Assembly (NCBI GenBank): GCA_031472005.1
Contig: PZJY01000005.1
Location: forward strand, 3,335,985-3,399,984
From: Tetracladium setigerum
Lineage: Eukaryota > Ascomycota > Leotiomycetes > Helotiales
Direction: 5' to 3'
Length of the DNA stretch: 64,000 bases
Within the stretch, counting starts at the first letter, position 1, and every line of letters begins with the position of its first letter. The notes under the pieces are model-generated. The model was not told the origin of the DNA and searched no databases. It saw only the letters and a list, made by a program, of their open reading frames with translations. Made by a program: the position numbers and the translations under genes. This document shows positions 33,493 to 46,631 of the stretch, piece after piece.

Positions 33493-36400
33493 GATGGGCA
33501 AGCGTAAATCAACAAGTTGATATGAGAAGCAAGTGTTCTGTGCAGGAATGAAGCTTGTCAGGTAACTTGATGGATCTCCAACATAAGTATCCAGTCACCT
33601 TCTTGAGGAACTTATATAGATATATGTGAATGTCACTGTGTTGCACGAGATCAGCACCTCCGATCTAGCCTTGCTATAGGTGACACAGACTTTGGCGATG
33701 AAGTACTCGAAGCGTGTTGATTCAGTCTAGGACTCTTGGCTAGAGGCTTTGTTTGCGGGTTCATGAACTAAAATAATCCCATAATTTCCAGCGCGGTTGA
33801 ATTTGGGGATGTTCTGCCGCTACCTGGCGCAGAGGGAGCGCCATATTTTGATTTCAGTACCACCCTACGAATAAAATGAACCAATTGCAGTACGTAATAT
33901 ACAATGGTTCGTTCGATGTTTGCTAACACACATCTTAAGACCTCTACCTTTCCATAGGTGATCAGATCAGCAAAGTAGATTGAATTCACGCTGTGAAGTT
34001 CTCATTTTTTGCGATCGAAAGCTGAGGTCGCTTTCAGCCATTTGAATTGATTTGGGCTGTAGAAAGAAGTCATATGGCCACTTGTTTGTGCGATTAGAGA
34101 TGCCGAAGTCTTGGTTCTGCGCTAAGATCCATTCGTCCATCCTACCCCTACCTTTCGAGCCTCCTACCTATACTTCACTTGCACCGATCTCCAGGACCCC
34201 CAGCGACGTCAATATTGGCAAACTCTAATCGCATCAGATTACCCTCCCTCCATCTTTCACAGATTCGCGGGGAAATGCGCTTGACACTTCATCGAATCTG
34301 GGGTTGTTGGTGTGGTGGTGGTGGTGCGTGTGGCGTTGAGCGATCGATTCTTGGGGATTCCTTCACTCGCGTGCCAGCTAAAACCCTCGGTCAAATCGTC
34401 GGCTGTACCTTTCCATTGGAATTGGGTCCAACTTCCAACACAACAATGTCCCGATTATGTCCCGAATAATGTCCCGATGATTTCAGCCGTGGACTCGCAT
34501 CGGGCCTGCCTACGGACGTATTTTGGTTGGACGTTCGAAGCGATGTGTTTACTTTCTATACTTTCTATACTAAATCGCGCGCCTGGCGCAATAACAGACC
34601 TGTGCTACTGCTCTTAATTGGCGGGAAGCAAAGGAAACGTCAAGGCCGGACACGAAATTTAGAACATACCAGACGCAAATTGCAGAACATCCAGCAAAAT
34701 GCAATACCCAGCATCGAAGGTTGGTGAAGGCCCTCGCCAGAAGAAAACATTCTAATCGTGAATTTTAGGCTGGGGGGGTGCTTGCAGATAATTACGACGA
34801 TAGTCTGCTTTCTCAAGGTGTTTTTTCGGACTGGACCTTGTCCGACGATCTCGGTTGGCAAAGCCTCAAGAACAGCCCACCTCTCAACCAGCCAGCGCTC
34901 AAAGAGATTAGATCAGAAGTCAGCGGAACAACATCAAGGAAAGGTGAGCGTCAGGGTGATACTTGTCAATGCAAAGCCTCGTGCTATTAATGTGCACGGT
35001 ATTCAGTGCTTCTCGTAGATGAGATGCCAGTGGTAGAAAACACGGAGGATGAGGTGGGAGATTGTGCTGAGGCCCAAACCAAACAGAATACAACTTCACT
35101 AACTGCATCGAAACATTTCACCCCTCCTCCGGGCGGTAAGATGTAAAGAGGGTCACTAAATTGACGAGCTAAATTAAACAGGGATGGGTTTACTAGTATT
35201 CAAATCACTGCAAAATCGTAGCAACGAACGCATCAGCAATATCACTGTGGAGTCAGTATTGCGCTAGGAGTGGGTTCCAGCTTCTTGTTGTTTTTAGGAC
35301 TGCTATGCCTAGGGTGAGAGCTGAACCCCTACCTGTGCACTAGGCACAATGTGTTGGGGCGAGATTATAACAGAATTCTGTGTCGAAGCTTGTTCCATTG
35401 CAATTGAGATTTCAAGCTATGTGCAGTCAGCAAAGGATAGCTTCATGAAGGAGAGATCGTACTTGCCTCAAAAACTCAATTGCTTTCCACAGAGTTTGGC
35501 ATTTCTTCCAGAGCATTTGTTCTTTTAGGTACCGACAGACTTCCTCATCTTTCTACCCCGTTCCTAGATCTCCGCAAGAAACACCAGCCCCTAAACGGCT
35601 GTCCCTTCGTTGCAATCCTTCTCGGATCCCATCCACTACTACGCCCAACATCTCTATCTAATATACCTATTGGAGAGGTAGTAGTCAGTCGACTATTGCA
35701 AACCAGAAATGTTGGCTCTAGAGCAGGAATAGTATATTACATACACATGTCTCGATTTTGGAAACCCTCGAATAGAAACTTCACTTGTTTATGTGCTGAG
35801 CTTGTTTTCACAGCACAATGAGCTGACGGAATCTCTGTTGAATGAAGTTCCCGACACTTGACGCTTTCCTTTACCCTTATTTGGTACGTTATGTCCTTCT
35901 GAACTACTGCGTGCCAACATATTAATTATATATCCCTCAGTAAAGGAGATTTAGATACAAACTTATCAGGCTTCCAAAACCAAGAGACAACAAGATATTT
36001 TCCTATCAGATGCCAACTATTTCCTTGCTTACTGCCAAACTTAGAGAGACGCCAGCACCATTCCACTCGAACTACTGGAGCACCCCATGTGTAAGTTAGC
36101 GATAAGTACCACGAGTCATCAATTAAAGTTGCATTTCCAGAAATCTGCAGCTAACTAGTAGAACAATCGATGACGCCGTTAATATAAAAATTGGCGGAAT
36201 AATGAGCAACAGCCAGAGTATTAGTGATTGCCTGTATGTGTTTCGACAACTGATCAAAGATCAGGGCTTAGGTTGCATGTTCAGAACAAAGACCACAAAT
36301 AATGACTAGGACACCAAAGCAGACGCACGCCAAACATCTGTGCTTGTTGACATCGAGCTACCGTCAATCGTCCAAGGTAAGAAAATCGCTGTAATTAGGT

Positions 36401-37174
36401 GGAGTTGGTGGAGAAAGCCAGGCATGAAGTGTGCACACTGAGGCTCAATATACCGTTTCTGTGACGCCCTGTGCCCGTTTTCACGGTTTTGGTAGTGACT
36501 TCCATCCAGAATTTTGCCATCCTGCTTCGCTTATTTTTGTCCTTGTCCAAGCGAGTCGTTTGTTTACGCTGGTTTGTGTCACCCCCTGTTTTCGTGCTTC
36601 CGAACACTGTACTCTTGGCACTTGATATGTTTATCATCTTGATGATGCCCTACTTGTAATTATTCTCTCCAATTCCATTATCTTTTCTTACCTCTGCTAA
36701 CAATTGGCAGGTTCGGGTGCTTGCAACTTGACCCTGCTGCGGGGAGAGGATCTAGTTCTTGTAGTACTTCCGCCATCAAGGCCATGGATATGGTTTATGA
36801 TGGGATAAGTAATCTGCATATTTCAAGAGTTAACTATCTGATTTCTATATGAAGTGTGCTGGTTGAGGAAAAAGCGGCCAGGGAGGCCTCGCCTGGAGGC
36901 TAAATATGAGCTACGCTACTTCCTAAGCTTGTAACTATCTCACTGCGTTGAACACACCGGATTTATACATGAAAAGAATCGAGATAATAACTTAGAGGAA
37001 ATTAGGATCTTCCTTCACCGCAGGTTGCTCCACAAACCGAATTGTCTTGCTCTCCTTGCTGGAGGAACAAACCTGGTTGAGTTGGAAGCCATAATTTTGG
37101 AGACTACGTTTTCCCTAGGCGCAAAGCATCTGCCAGTCTAACCATGTTTTAAACTCTACATTATACTCATACAA
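33493..37174. other. Long gene-poor stretch with short tandem repeats
   Basis: About 3.7 kb with no gene I can support. At 34443-34482 the unit ATGTCCCGA is repeated three times with short spacers, and at 34547-34568 ACTTTCTAT is duplicated. Around 34615-35130 several open pieces with plausible splice borders encode basic then acidic segments (KQRKRQGRTRNLEHTRRKL; VVENTEDEVGDCAEAQ). They could be remnants of a regulator gene, but no zinc cluster or bZIP pattern is present. The rest (35130-37174) shows only short frames. Confidence 0.45.
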
Positions 37175-38814
37175 TCATCGATTGTCCCCCTTTTCCACAT
37201 ATCTCGAATGCATATCCTCGTCATCATCACCCCTCATCTCCCGACTAACAACAACCTCCGTCTTCTTATGTATCCCCTTCGGCAGATTCAACTCCTCGCT
37301 ACTGCTCTCCATATCTCCGGACCTGATGATCTGACTCCCCCTCTTACTCCTCCCCATCACGCTATCGTTCCCACTTCCGATTCCCACAAACCCGCGCATG
37401 CCTTTCGAACCCCCAATGCTCTGCAGCGCGTAGGCACTCCCGATCTTCGTCGGGCCCTCCCCGCCTGTCCTAGATCTATTCGTGCTCTTCTCCCTGAAGG
37501 CCTTGACGAGCGGCGCGAGGGTGGGGATGCACGCTGCGATTATACCGAGGTTGTTCTCCACCATGGACCACATGATCAGGAGGGAGGAATCGAGGTAGTT
37601 GGCCAGCGACTTGATGGTGAGGATGCGGATGATTTGGATGATAGTTATGAAGATGCCGAGGGAGAAGATGCCGAGAAGGACTATCTTCTTGCGTTTTGGG
37701 AGTTGGAGCTTGATGAGCATGGGGAAGGGGACAATGATACTGCGGCGGGCTGAGGTTAGTATGGTTATTCTTCGTCATATCTCGTCACACGGGAGAAGGT
37801 AAGGGCACATACATTATGACATCAAAGAGAATGGTGATTGAGGCCATACTGGTGTAGAACGGAACTGCGACCACTGCGGAAAGACAAGTTAATGGCCTGC
37901 CTTTTTAAACACCATCTCAATATCTCCTAAGAAAGGATACGTACGGCAAGATCCTCCCACAACGGCGGGATCCCATTGCTTTGATATCTGGAACTTTCTG
38001 TCAGTTATCCTGCCCAACTCCATCTGTGGTTATATTCGTCCCAGGACTTACGGGTTTGCACAAGTTGATCTGTACGATAAGGAACGACATGTGGAATGCA
38101 ATGCACGCCATCATGATACCAATAATGACATGGCGATATGTTTGCGAGATTGCGATCCTCAAAAACGACAATAGGAGACTGATCTTAAACCCTAGGATAC
38201 TGGAGATGTAGCTTTGCTCAAATTAGTTATGTGCTATTTCATAAAGTATTGTGGACTTACAAAGGAGCACCGCAGTATTGGAGCTATAGAGGTCAGCCAT
38301 CACCCAACGAGGGAAGGGAGGTGAAGGATTCCGCGTACCAGGCCAAAGTTAAAAATGTTCTCGACTGGCATATCATCCAGATGTTGAAGTCCGAGTCCCC
38401 ATTTCGATTCTGGTGTTGGTCAGTTCGTCTTTCAACAATCGTGCAAAGTTCTGCCCACTCACGAAGGATGGTAACTATAGCAAAGCCCAAGGACATGAAC
38501 TGGAGCAACCTCAGATTAGTCAATGGATGGTCATGAGAGCATTGCGAGCCATATTGCCAGCGCGAAAACATACCCAAGTGAAGACAATAACCCAGTCATC
38601 TAGAATTCTAAACGTTAACAAATGCCAAACAAGATCATTAGAGCATTGGATCGTTTGACTTACCAGACCCAACAGCCTTCACCATGAATCCCCTGACATA
38701 CATGCGCAACACAACCAACATGAATGATATCGCTGTGAATGCAATTCCCACCGCCGCGATCGTGGGCGCGTTGGTCTCTGCATCAGGATCTGCAGTATTG
38801 TAAGTCCACCCCAT
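37175..38814 (-). CDS. PTH11-like rhodopsin-domain membrane protein (378 aa)
   Basis: A seven-helix fungal membrane protein of the rhodopsin-domain group that includes PTH11-type receptors; ligand unknown. Nine exons: 38814-38664, 38599-38574, 38499-38463, 38409-38339, 38283-38261, 38211-38052, 37987-37945, 37873-37813 and 37739-37175; total 379 codons. Family blocks appear only after splicing: VGSDDWVIVFTW, FAIVTILQSKWGLGLQHLDDMPVENIFNFGLLQYCGAPFY, SLLLSFLRIAISQTYRHVIIG, LCKPISKQWDPAVVGGSC and VPFPMLIKLQLPKRKKIVLLGIFSLGIFITIIQ. The cytoplasmic tail of about 110 residues is Ser/Gly-rich and charged. Exons of 26 and 23 bases are unusually small. An antisense frame of 181 codons over the tail exon is a shadow. 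Intact. Confidence 0.9.
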
Positions 38815-40671
38815 CTTCGCAAACTTTGTCACTAATATGACGCCTAAAGAAAAGGGTTTTGTTCCTTCACACGCAGATTTGAATAAAAAGGATTCTAGGG
38901 ACGGATTTCTGGGAGATCCACATCTTTACATATCCAGCATTAGCGCTGAAACCCCCATGATATTCAATCACACCGCCCAGGTCGAGGATAGAATGGGAAG
39001 GGAAAGCTTATGGACAACCCAACTGCCGAAGAGTATATGACCCTTGTAATTATACGTCTCAAGAAGAAAGTTTGATGTATGTTTGTCACCCAAGGTTGGA
39101 AGGAGGATACTCCATATGCCACATGCGTCGCGTTCCTTTACAGGGATGACTAGAGAGGGATATGGTTCATCGTTTAAAAGTTGGAAGCAAGACAGATACG
39201 GAGGTACATTATGGTACGATGCTTCCATGTGAGCCGTCCAAATTCAGGGAGAGCCAGGCTGGACAAGGTTCGGCTAGTTTTAGCGCTCCAGATTTTGCAC
39301 CCAGATTAATATGCCCGCTGTCAAACACAGTTCTGCCCCGGCTGCTTTCCTGTCTCGCTTTGCGTCCTGGGCATACCTCCTTCGTTCTATCAACACATGA
39401 ATGCGTTATACAATAGCGATCCGCTCTTTTACACGAGTTGAAAGAGTCCTCAGGAGCAAGAGCATTGGTGGAGGGGTTCTGTCTCCACCTTGAGGCTCAA
39501 CCAAGCAATGCTCCTTGGAACTGAACCTGCAGCAGGACTCTCAATCTCCCACGACCCAAATCGGACGGTTTCCGAAAACCAACAATACGAAATTCGGCTG
39601 CGTGAACAACGGAGGAAAAAGAAAACCTCGTCGTCCTGCATGGAAGATTCTAAGCACACCCAACACCCAATTGAAGAAACAGCGCAAACTCTAAAACGAA
39701 GAAGTGCCAATAGCACCCTGCCGAGGCCTTTAATGTCCGAGGTTGTGAATTTGCGCTGAAGGGGGCATACCGTACTTCGTAATTGTAAAAATATTGCTTG
39801 GGAATCCTCAGAGTCTCAGACAGAGCCATTGGATGCGGCAGGGCAGAAAAACCAATCTTTGCTTGGCAATCCCACCTCGGATATCAGTGTCTACTTTGGC
39901 ATTCGCGGCCCATGCCAATGTAACTGTTGGTTACTCACAGTATATCAGTATTGTAACCACATAAGCGTAAGGGGCGACGCAAGAGCTAAAGATACGGGGT
40001 AGCATCCTTGCGTTTAAAGAAGCTATGCGGGGCTAGGTAATCAGAGCAACATATAGTCATATGACTTTGTGATTCACTGCCCTCCCAACCCAACGAACCT
40101 CAGCCTTCCACGAACCATCCTCCAGCCAGGTCCGGGGGAAAGGTCTTATATTCAGTACATTATTGAATTAGAAACGCTGTGGTGCCTTATCGTGTTCTTT
40201 TTCCTGATAATCGAGTTCTGCCGGGTCGCCGGCACTTCTTCAGTTGGGAAACGGCCCGCGGCATTAAGCATTCTACCAGGGAATAATCCCTGATCTTCTC
40301 GACGCCACTTTTCTGCCCTGGTCAAACCCGCAGCTGTCAATCATGGGTGCCAGGTCTCGATTGCGTGCACTGGTGGGGGTAAAGGGGCTAAGATTCTGAG
40401 GGGGAATGGGGACTCCCGGAGTTGTGGGGTTTGTTTAGATTCCTCTTCTGGATTCCCTCCCTGTATGCTAAGTCCACTTCACTTATATTAGGGTTCACTT
40501 GCTGGATTGAGTATCTCCTCGCTCTTCATGTAGCTTCCGTTCGTGAGTTTCGAAATCCCAAATAATCACGGCTGCAGGCACGGCGGGGGTTCATGAGGAT
40601 GCAGTGCAGTGTGGGTTCCAGTTACATTACCATTAAATTTTCTACATAGGCTACCGAACACGACGCACCAT
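38815..40671. other. Intergenic, no gene recognised
   Basis: About 1.86 kb between the PTH11-like start and the 3' end of the FAD oxidase. Several 60-90 codon frames exist on both strands, none with a motif, signal peptide or splice context. Confidence 0.45.
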
Positions 40672-42524
40672 TTAAGCTTTGCACATTCTCCCATTGGCCG
40701 CCACCGTCCAGAATTCGCTTCCAACCGTCTTCAGACTCCACAACAAATGCCTTGGGTCCCACTTCTCCTTGATGCTCGCCAATTTGGCGTAGTTGGCACC
40801 GAAGAACTCCTGTTGCCAGTTTGGTTGTCTGAAATCCGCTTCGTTCATGTAGACTCCGGAGCCGGCAGTGACGGCTTCGAGTTGGGGGATGATGGAGTTG
40901 GTCATTTTGTCCTGGAGAGCCAGCATGTCTGCCCATGGTGCGGTGAAGCTCCAAGGAGTGGTGAGCGTAGCGTGAATGAGAGTCTGTCTCCAAGCTGGCA
41001 GGACGGCATTGGAGACATTTTTGGCAAAGGGTGCTACGTTTGTTGCTACACCGATAAAGATCACGCCGTCCTCGGTAATGCTGCGAGCGGCGGACATGAA
41101 GCCTGCGGTGTTGTTCGTGATGGTTGAGCGAGGGATCAATCGTCCGCCGTATTGTGCAATTCCAACTTGGATGTTTCCGTAGGGAAGAGGACCGAAGTAT
41201 TTATCGTAGTGTCCGGTATAGTCGGCGGTCTCACTGTAACTCACAGTGTATTGTATACCGGTTGCATTGAGGGCTGCAACGAAAGGCGCCAATATCGCTT
41301 GGACCTGAGCTGCGGTCTTGTCGTAAGCGGTGAATGGAGCAATTTGAAAGAAGACGTCGTTGAAATAGTATATGACAAGTCCGCCTGCATCTGTCATGGC
41401 GGGAAGCAGAGTGTGGAAAGACTCGATGGCGGCGTAGAATTTATCTGCGGTTGTGGTGCTTGCGAAGAATGCAAGAGAAGCACCGCCTACTTTCTTGTCG
41501 GGGTAGGCCTTTGCGGTCAAGCTGGTGACAACACCATATGTACCTCCTCCACCTCCAGAGAGTGCCCAGAAGAGGTCTGAGTTTTCGGTGCGTGTTGCGG
41601 TAACAACGAATCCGTCTGCGGTCACAACCTCGAAAGACAAAGTCTGATCGGCAGCCAAACCAAAGGCCGTACTCAAAGCAGAGTGGCCTCCACCTTGAGT
41701 ATAACCACCAGCAACACCTACAGTAGGGCATTCTCCTCCGACCACGACTAGGCCTGCGGCCTTTGCAGCTGCCATGGCCTCGAAACCTTGCACACCGGCA
41801 CCCATCTTAAGGGCCTTGCCAGTGTAGTATGCATCGCTGTAGTCGACAACTTGAGTTGACTTCATGTTGTGAGTCCAAACCGAGAGGGCTCCTGCACCGG
41901 TAGATCTCCCATTGTAGTCATGACCGGTATTTCGAACAACGAATCGAATGTTGCGCAATTGTGCGAACAGGACTGCGATTGTTACGTGCACTGGACTCGT
42001 TGCATTGACGGCATAGCTAACATAGTTTCCAAGAGTACACGGTTTGGCACGATCGGTGAAAGGATCACAACTTTGGTTTGCGAACCAAGGTGCCATGACC
42101 GACGAAGAGTCCTCAAAGCTAAATTCGATGTTAGTGACGCCTGATGGGTTTGAATAATTTACATACTGAATCGGGGCAAATTGCCACTCGCTCTTGTACT
42201 GGGCACAAAGCGCAGCATCGTAGGTTGGGTCGTGACATGGCGATCCCAGGGGAACGGTCTTGATCAAACGGCCACCCAGGGTGATGTTCAATACTGTGAA
42301 GATATCAGTGAATGATCTGTACAGAGCTGAGGAACGGTAGCTAAAGTTACTCCCTGCTAGTCGCTTGAGAAGCAAAAGTGCTGGATTAAGGAATTATACC
42401 TACATTTCCATTCTATTTCAGAGGGATAGAGCAAATCCCCTGGAAGGAATCGGCAGAAGGTAGCAGAAACCGTTGAGGCGGAGGAGAGGAGGGCACCCAG
42501 GTTAACGAGAGTGAGGAGCTTCAT
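40672..42524 (-). CDS. Secreted FAD-linked oxidoreductase, BBE-like (580 aa)
   Basis: An extracellular or vacuolar flavoprotein oxidase of the berberine-bridge-enzyme/PCMH group, which oxidises alcohols, sugars or secondary metabolites. Exons are 42524-42404 and 42293-40672. The chosen ATG (42524) gives MKLLTLVNLGALLSSASTVSA, a good signal peptide; the longer frame upstream would bury it. After it come CRFLPGDLLYPSEIEW, then NITLGGRLIKTVPLGSPCHDPTYD. The FAD domain carries VRNTGHDYNGRSTGAGAL with the histidine used for covalent flavin attachment, and GGECPTVGVAGGYTQGGGHS with the cysteine for the second bond, so bicovalent FAD is likely. LFWALSGGGGGTYGVV and the C-terminal DPRHLLWSLKTVGSEFW complete the fold. 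Several N-x-S/T sites suggest glycosylation. Intact and alone. Confidence 0.92.
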
Positions 42525-43363
42525 GATGTTAAGACTGTAGGGATAGGACTTCGCGGGTAAGACAAAGTTCACAAAGACGGGACAGCAGCTGGCTAGATAG
42601 TCTTATAAGAAGCCGTCAAGGTACCTTGCCTCGGTTGCAACATTCGACTGAGACCCTTCCCATCATGGGAAACAAGTCCGTCGAACGCGTGCGAGCTACA
42701 AACTGGGTCCGGAATGCTTCTATTTCGTCCCTCGTCTGTTGAAGCTCCGCAAATCCAGGGATTAAGATTGGAATCGACAGGGGTCGTGCATGGGGCAGCG
42801 TCCAGAACAAATTAAATTCCTGTCTTAAAAGTATCCACTTTAATATATCTACATAAGATAAAATAAAATAGAGACGTCAAGATGGATTATCAGTTATCTG
42901 TATGGGAAAGCTACTGTGCTTTGTAAAAATCGGCGATATTCTTGGCAAAAGCTGCCTGCACTCTACTAATATCATACTGAGCGACACCTGTTCAAGCTTG
43001 CAAAGTAGTGGTGGAGAGCGTGTTGTGAAGTTGTAAAATGACCACATAAAATGGCATGAATTAAACTCTCGCCCTTCTACCTAAAGTAGGGGGCTCTGTC
43101 GATATTTACAGTACAAACGCGGAAAGCGAGGTCATCACACAGAAATATACCACCATCACCTGTCTAACACGTGACCACCAGGATCGCACCAGTACCGGGC
43201 CAGTTACGGACTAGTTCCGATACACTGGTATAGGCACTTGATAGATAGGAAGTTACGGATAGCTTACGGCCTAGTGTAACGGTCACTCTTATAACAGGGT
43301 GTATCTATTCAAATAGTTTAATAGATTTTTTTTATTCTTTTATATAGTTGCTAAGGTTACTCA
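42525..43363. other. Intergenic; AT-rich just before the LysM remnant
   Basis: Promoter side of the FAD oxidase, then a poorly coding, AT-rich stretch. The missing 5' end (signal peptide exon) of the LysM gene would be expected here and is not found. Confidence 0.45.
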
Positions 43364-45474
43364 TCTAGATTGCCTCGTCTCAAGCAAGATGACCTGTCAA
43401 CTATATGCGTTGCTTCTTGTTTAACTTCTCTTCGGATTGTAAAGCAAAACATCTTACAGAACTGCACCTCCAACGATATTATCCATATGAATGACCGATT
43501 GTATCCAGGCAAGTCAGCACCCTCGCTGGAAGTTTGGCCATTAATACAATCTTGGCAACTTATTTGGTTGATTATTTTAGTTACGCCTATCGTTTAATGT
43601 GTCGTGTTGACCCGTATGTCATGGCTCTTCCCTCCCAGTCTTCAATGGACTTTGATCAAGAGCAGAACATCAGACTAATAATTTCAAAGGGCAACTTCAA
43701 AGTACTGCGATGTTCAAATCATCGAATGGATGAACGTTGCTTTGATTGCTATCTTGGTGCTGCTAAGCTCCAATTGAATTCTCCGTTCAGGTAGAGTGAT
43801 GGTTTTGCCTCGCAACATAACGCCCAAACGTCTTGCTCAAAGACCGGTCACGCTTTTACAAAACCAGCACCATATACCGTTAGCCAGGCCGTAACAACTA
43901 CTACATCATCAGGAGCATCAACTCCTAAAATGGACTCTAGTTGTATTGCGTTATACATAATCCAGAGCGGCGACACGTGTAACAAAATTGCCGAATCTCG
44001 AAATGTTAGCTCGTACGCTGTCTACGGGCCAAATGGAGTTTCGGACTGCTCTGAACCAGCCGCTGGAAAAAGATTGTGTCTTTTAGGTGAGTGTGTGCGG
44101 TGTCAGGTTAAAGCAGGCGATACCTGTGACTCAATTGTCAAGGCGCGAGCAGCTTCTACCGGTCAAACTCCAACTGATGCTGAAGTGTTTGTTGGCTGGA
44201 ATCCAAGTATCAATGCAGCTTGCATGAATTTTGCTAAGTTTGTAGGTGATTATATTTCCTTGAGGTATGATTGAATGAGCTACAAGATAATTCCAATGCT
44301 GTGCTTCCATATCTTTCTAATTCTAGTCGTCCAATGGGTCTCTTGAACCCCAAAATTACCAACGATTTCATCCCAAACACCGTCTCTGCCTGGCCAACGG
44401 GCACTCCTGTCGCCGAGTCAATCCTTCCAAAGGCCTCCGGCACGATTGATGGATGCCTGAAGTACAGAAATGCGAAGAAATATGTGCCCCTACAAGACTC
44501 GTATTATAGTCCACAGTACCAATACGATACAAGTCTAGAAAACCATTGTGCCTACGTTGCCACGTACTATGGCATCTCCATGACAGACTTTTTGAGGTGG
44601 AATCCCACCTTAAAGAACAATCAGACAGGTTGTACCATGTCTCAAGGCTTCAGCTATTGCGTTGATCACCCAGTCAAAAGTAGGCATTCTTTCCCCGTGA
44701 ACTCCTGATATTTTAGTTACCAGCTTACCGAGAAACATAGCTGGTGATCCACCCCTCGAAGGTCTGGCCTGCAGGAATGTCAGCATGACTGACGTCCCTC
44801 CTAGCACTACGAAATCTTGCAAGTGCTTCACTGAAGTTGGTGGCTTTAACAAAGGAGATATCGGCTGTAGCATGCTGACAGCAATGTATAACATCACCTA
44901 CCCCGAACTCATAAGCTGGAATCCATGGCTAGCCTCAAACTGCGATGTCAACTTGTATTCAGGGCTCGGAGACTGGTCACTCCGAGGAATCTGTATCAAT
45001 GCAAGTGGACCAGGTTCTTCCACAAAATTTGTCAACCCGTCATCAACAAGTTCAAGAAGTGTTTCATCAACAATCGTCACCACTTCTAGAGCCGCTACCT
45101 CTTCCACAACTGTCAATTCCTCAGCTGGTACAACGACGCCGCGCCCATCTACCACATCCAACTTACCATCCACAACCATAAGCACAACAAGTTCGGCTTC
45201 AGCTCCGGTTTATAGTCCGCCTGGATCTGCTTGCATTGGAGGAACCGGGTTGGACAACTACACTGCGCTTTGTGATTTCAATTGTCACCTAGACTATTGT
45301 CCATCGCCAGTTTGCACCTGCTTGTCATATGGAGATCCTGTTCCGCGTCCCTCAGCAACCTGGCCTCCTGGGTTTCCTGCACCTGGACTGGATGACTCTT
45401 GTTTAGGACTCTGTAGCTTTGCTTGCAATCATGGCTACTGTCCCCCGGGAGCTTGTACAAGAACCCCACGATGA
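43364..45474 (+). pseudogene. LysM-domain (CBM50) secreted protein, decayed
   Basis: Remnant of a multi-LysM chitin-binding protein. In order: DDLSTICVASCLTSL and VKQNILQNCTSNDIIHMNDRLYP; ATYLVDYFSYAYRLMCRVDP; CFDCYLGAAKLQLNSPF; SDGFASQHNAQTSCS; a LysM-like segment YIIQSGDTCNKIAESRNVSS; CVRCQVKAGDTCDSI; ENHCAYVATYYGISMTDFLRWNP; a Ser/Thr-rich linker; and two C-terminal Cys-rich units ending ACTRTPR. Defects: no signal peptide exon; the first intron (about 43510-43555) would have a GC donor and a GG where the AG acceptor belongs; an in-frame TAG at 43793-43795 replaces the tyrosine expected between NSPF and SDGF. Later introns at about 44266-44325 and 44681-44717 still look spliceable. From 43930 onward the frame is good, so expression of a truncated product cannot be excluded. 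Confidence 0.75.
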
Positions 45475-46631
45475 TTTGAAGTGGGTTAATTTGTAATGCG
45501 ATGGAATTCTCGACTTTGGGAGGGGACCTCGTGTTGGCTGGAAATGTAGGAAAATGCACTATAGTTTTGGAATTAATGAAAGATCTATCAATTCATTTTC
45601 AGTCTTCTATTTATACCTCCAGGACGTACAATTGTACATATCTTTCATGAAAACTAATCTTCACTTCTAAACTTGTTCTTTTATAACATCAGAGTACCCT
45701 ATAGAATAAGACTCGCTTACACCATGCATCACCATTGTTGATCATAGTTAGTCCGCAGCTTGCTTCTTGTCGTGACGAAATATATGCTTTCACCCGGTAA
45801 CGGTATTTATGGTTTGAGGGGCACGAGGGCTGTAGAAACTACTACCTTTAGGGCCTTTTGAGAATTAATCGCTTAGTAACTTGGAACTTGGGGACCTAAG
45901 TATTTGGAATCTTGAGGATTCAATAGCTTTAGAGACTGTGGCAACTTTAGGTGCTCATAGCATTTGATCAAAGACAACCACAACTTTCTTATAATCTAGT
46001 GATACAAGATATTCAGTTTATCTTCTTTTCGTATCTACATACGTTCTCATTACAGAGCTCTGTCTCATATAGGAGTTGAGGAGAAGAAGATAAGGCCTAG
46101 GGGGCTCACGTGTCATTACGTAATACGAGTGTCGGATTATAAAACCCGGTTCAGGGGCAACTCTCTCTCTCTCTCTCACTCTCTTTCCCATTCTCTAGAG
46201 ATACCCAGAATCAAGGACTATTACCTCTACGATGAATGGTTTCTCACGAATATGATTAGTCGATATAATAACAGTTGAGCTCACTCTTTTCCGCTCTCAT
46301 TCTTGACATCTCTTTGCGAACATTTCGATACGCGCCTGGATGCATTTCCTCCATTCATTGTACTGAGTATATCTTACCTTCATCTCTTTGATATGATAAT
46401 TTGTTCAAAGAATCACATGGAAATGTCTCTACTGTTTCGAGCCCAGAGGGCTATCAGCGTCACCCAAGCATTGCTCCCTCGGTCTCGGTCTGGCTTTCGG
46501 AATTTTGCGACTAGGGCATGGACAGCAAGGTCAGGTGGTGAGATGACTTTCTTGTTATTTTATCCTTGCAGGGTATTGGTAATTGACAAATTGTAGTCTT
46601 CTCATGTGGCCATTCCAAAAGATTTATAACT
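45475..46631. other. Intergenic with a CT microsatellite and a presequence-like fragment
   Basis: A (CT)9 run lies at 46161-46178. At 46423-46538 a short frame reads MSLLFRAQRAISVTQ then RSRSGFRNFATRAW, which looks like a mitochondrial presequence, but after the next plausible splice the frame stops within a few codons. No complete gene is supportable. Confidence 0.4.

Noticed and set aside
37208..37753. 181-codon plus-strand reading frame
   Set aside because: It lies antisense to the charged tail exon of the PTH11-like gene, whose frame is supported by family motifs.
42525..42572. Longer start for the BBE-like oxidase
   Set aside because: The ATG at 42524 places a proper signal peptide at the very N-terminus; the extension would bury it.
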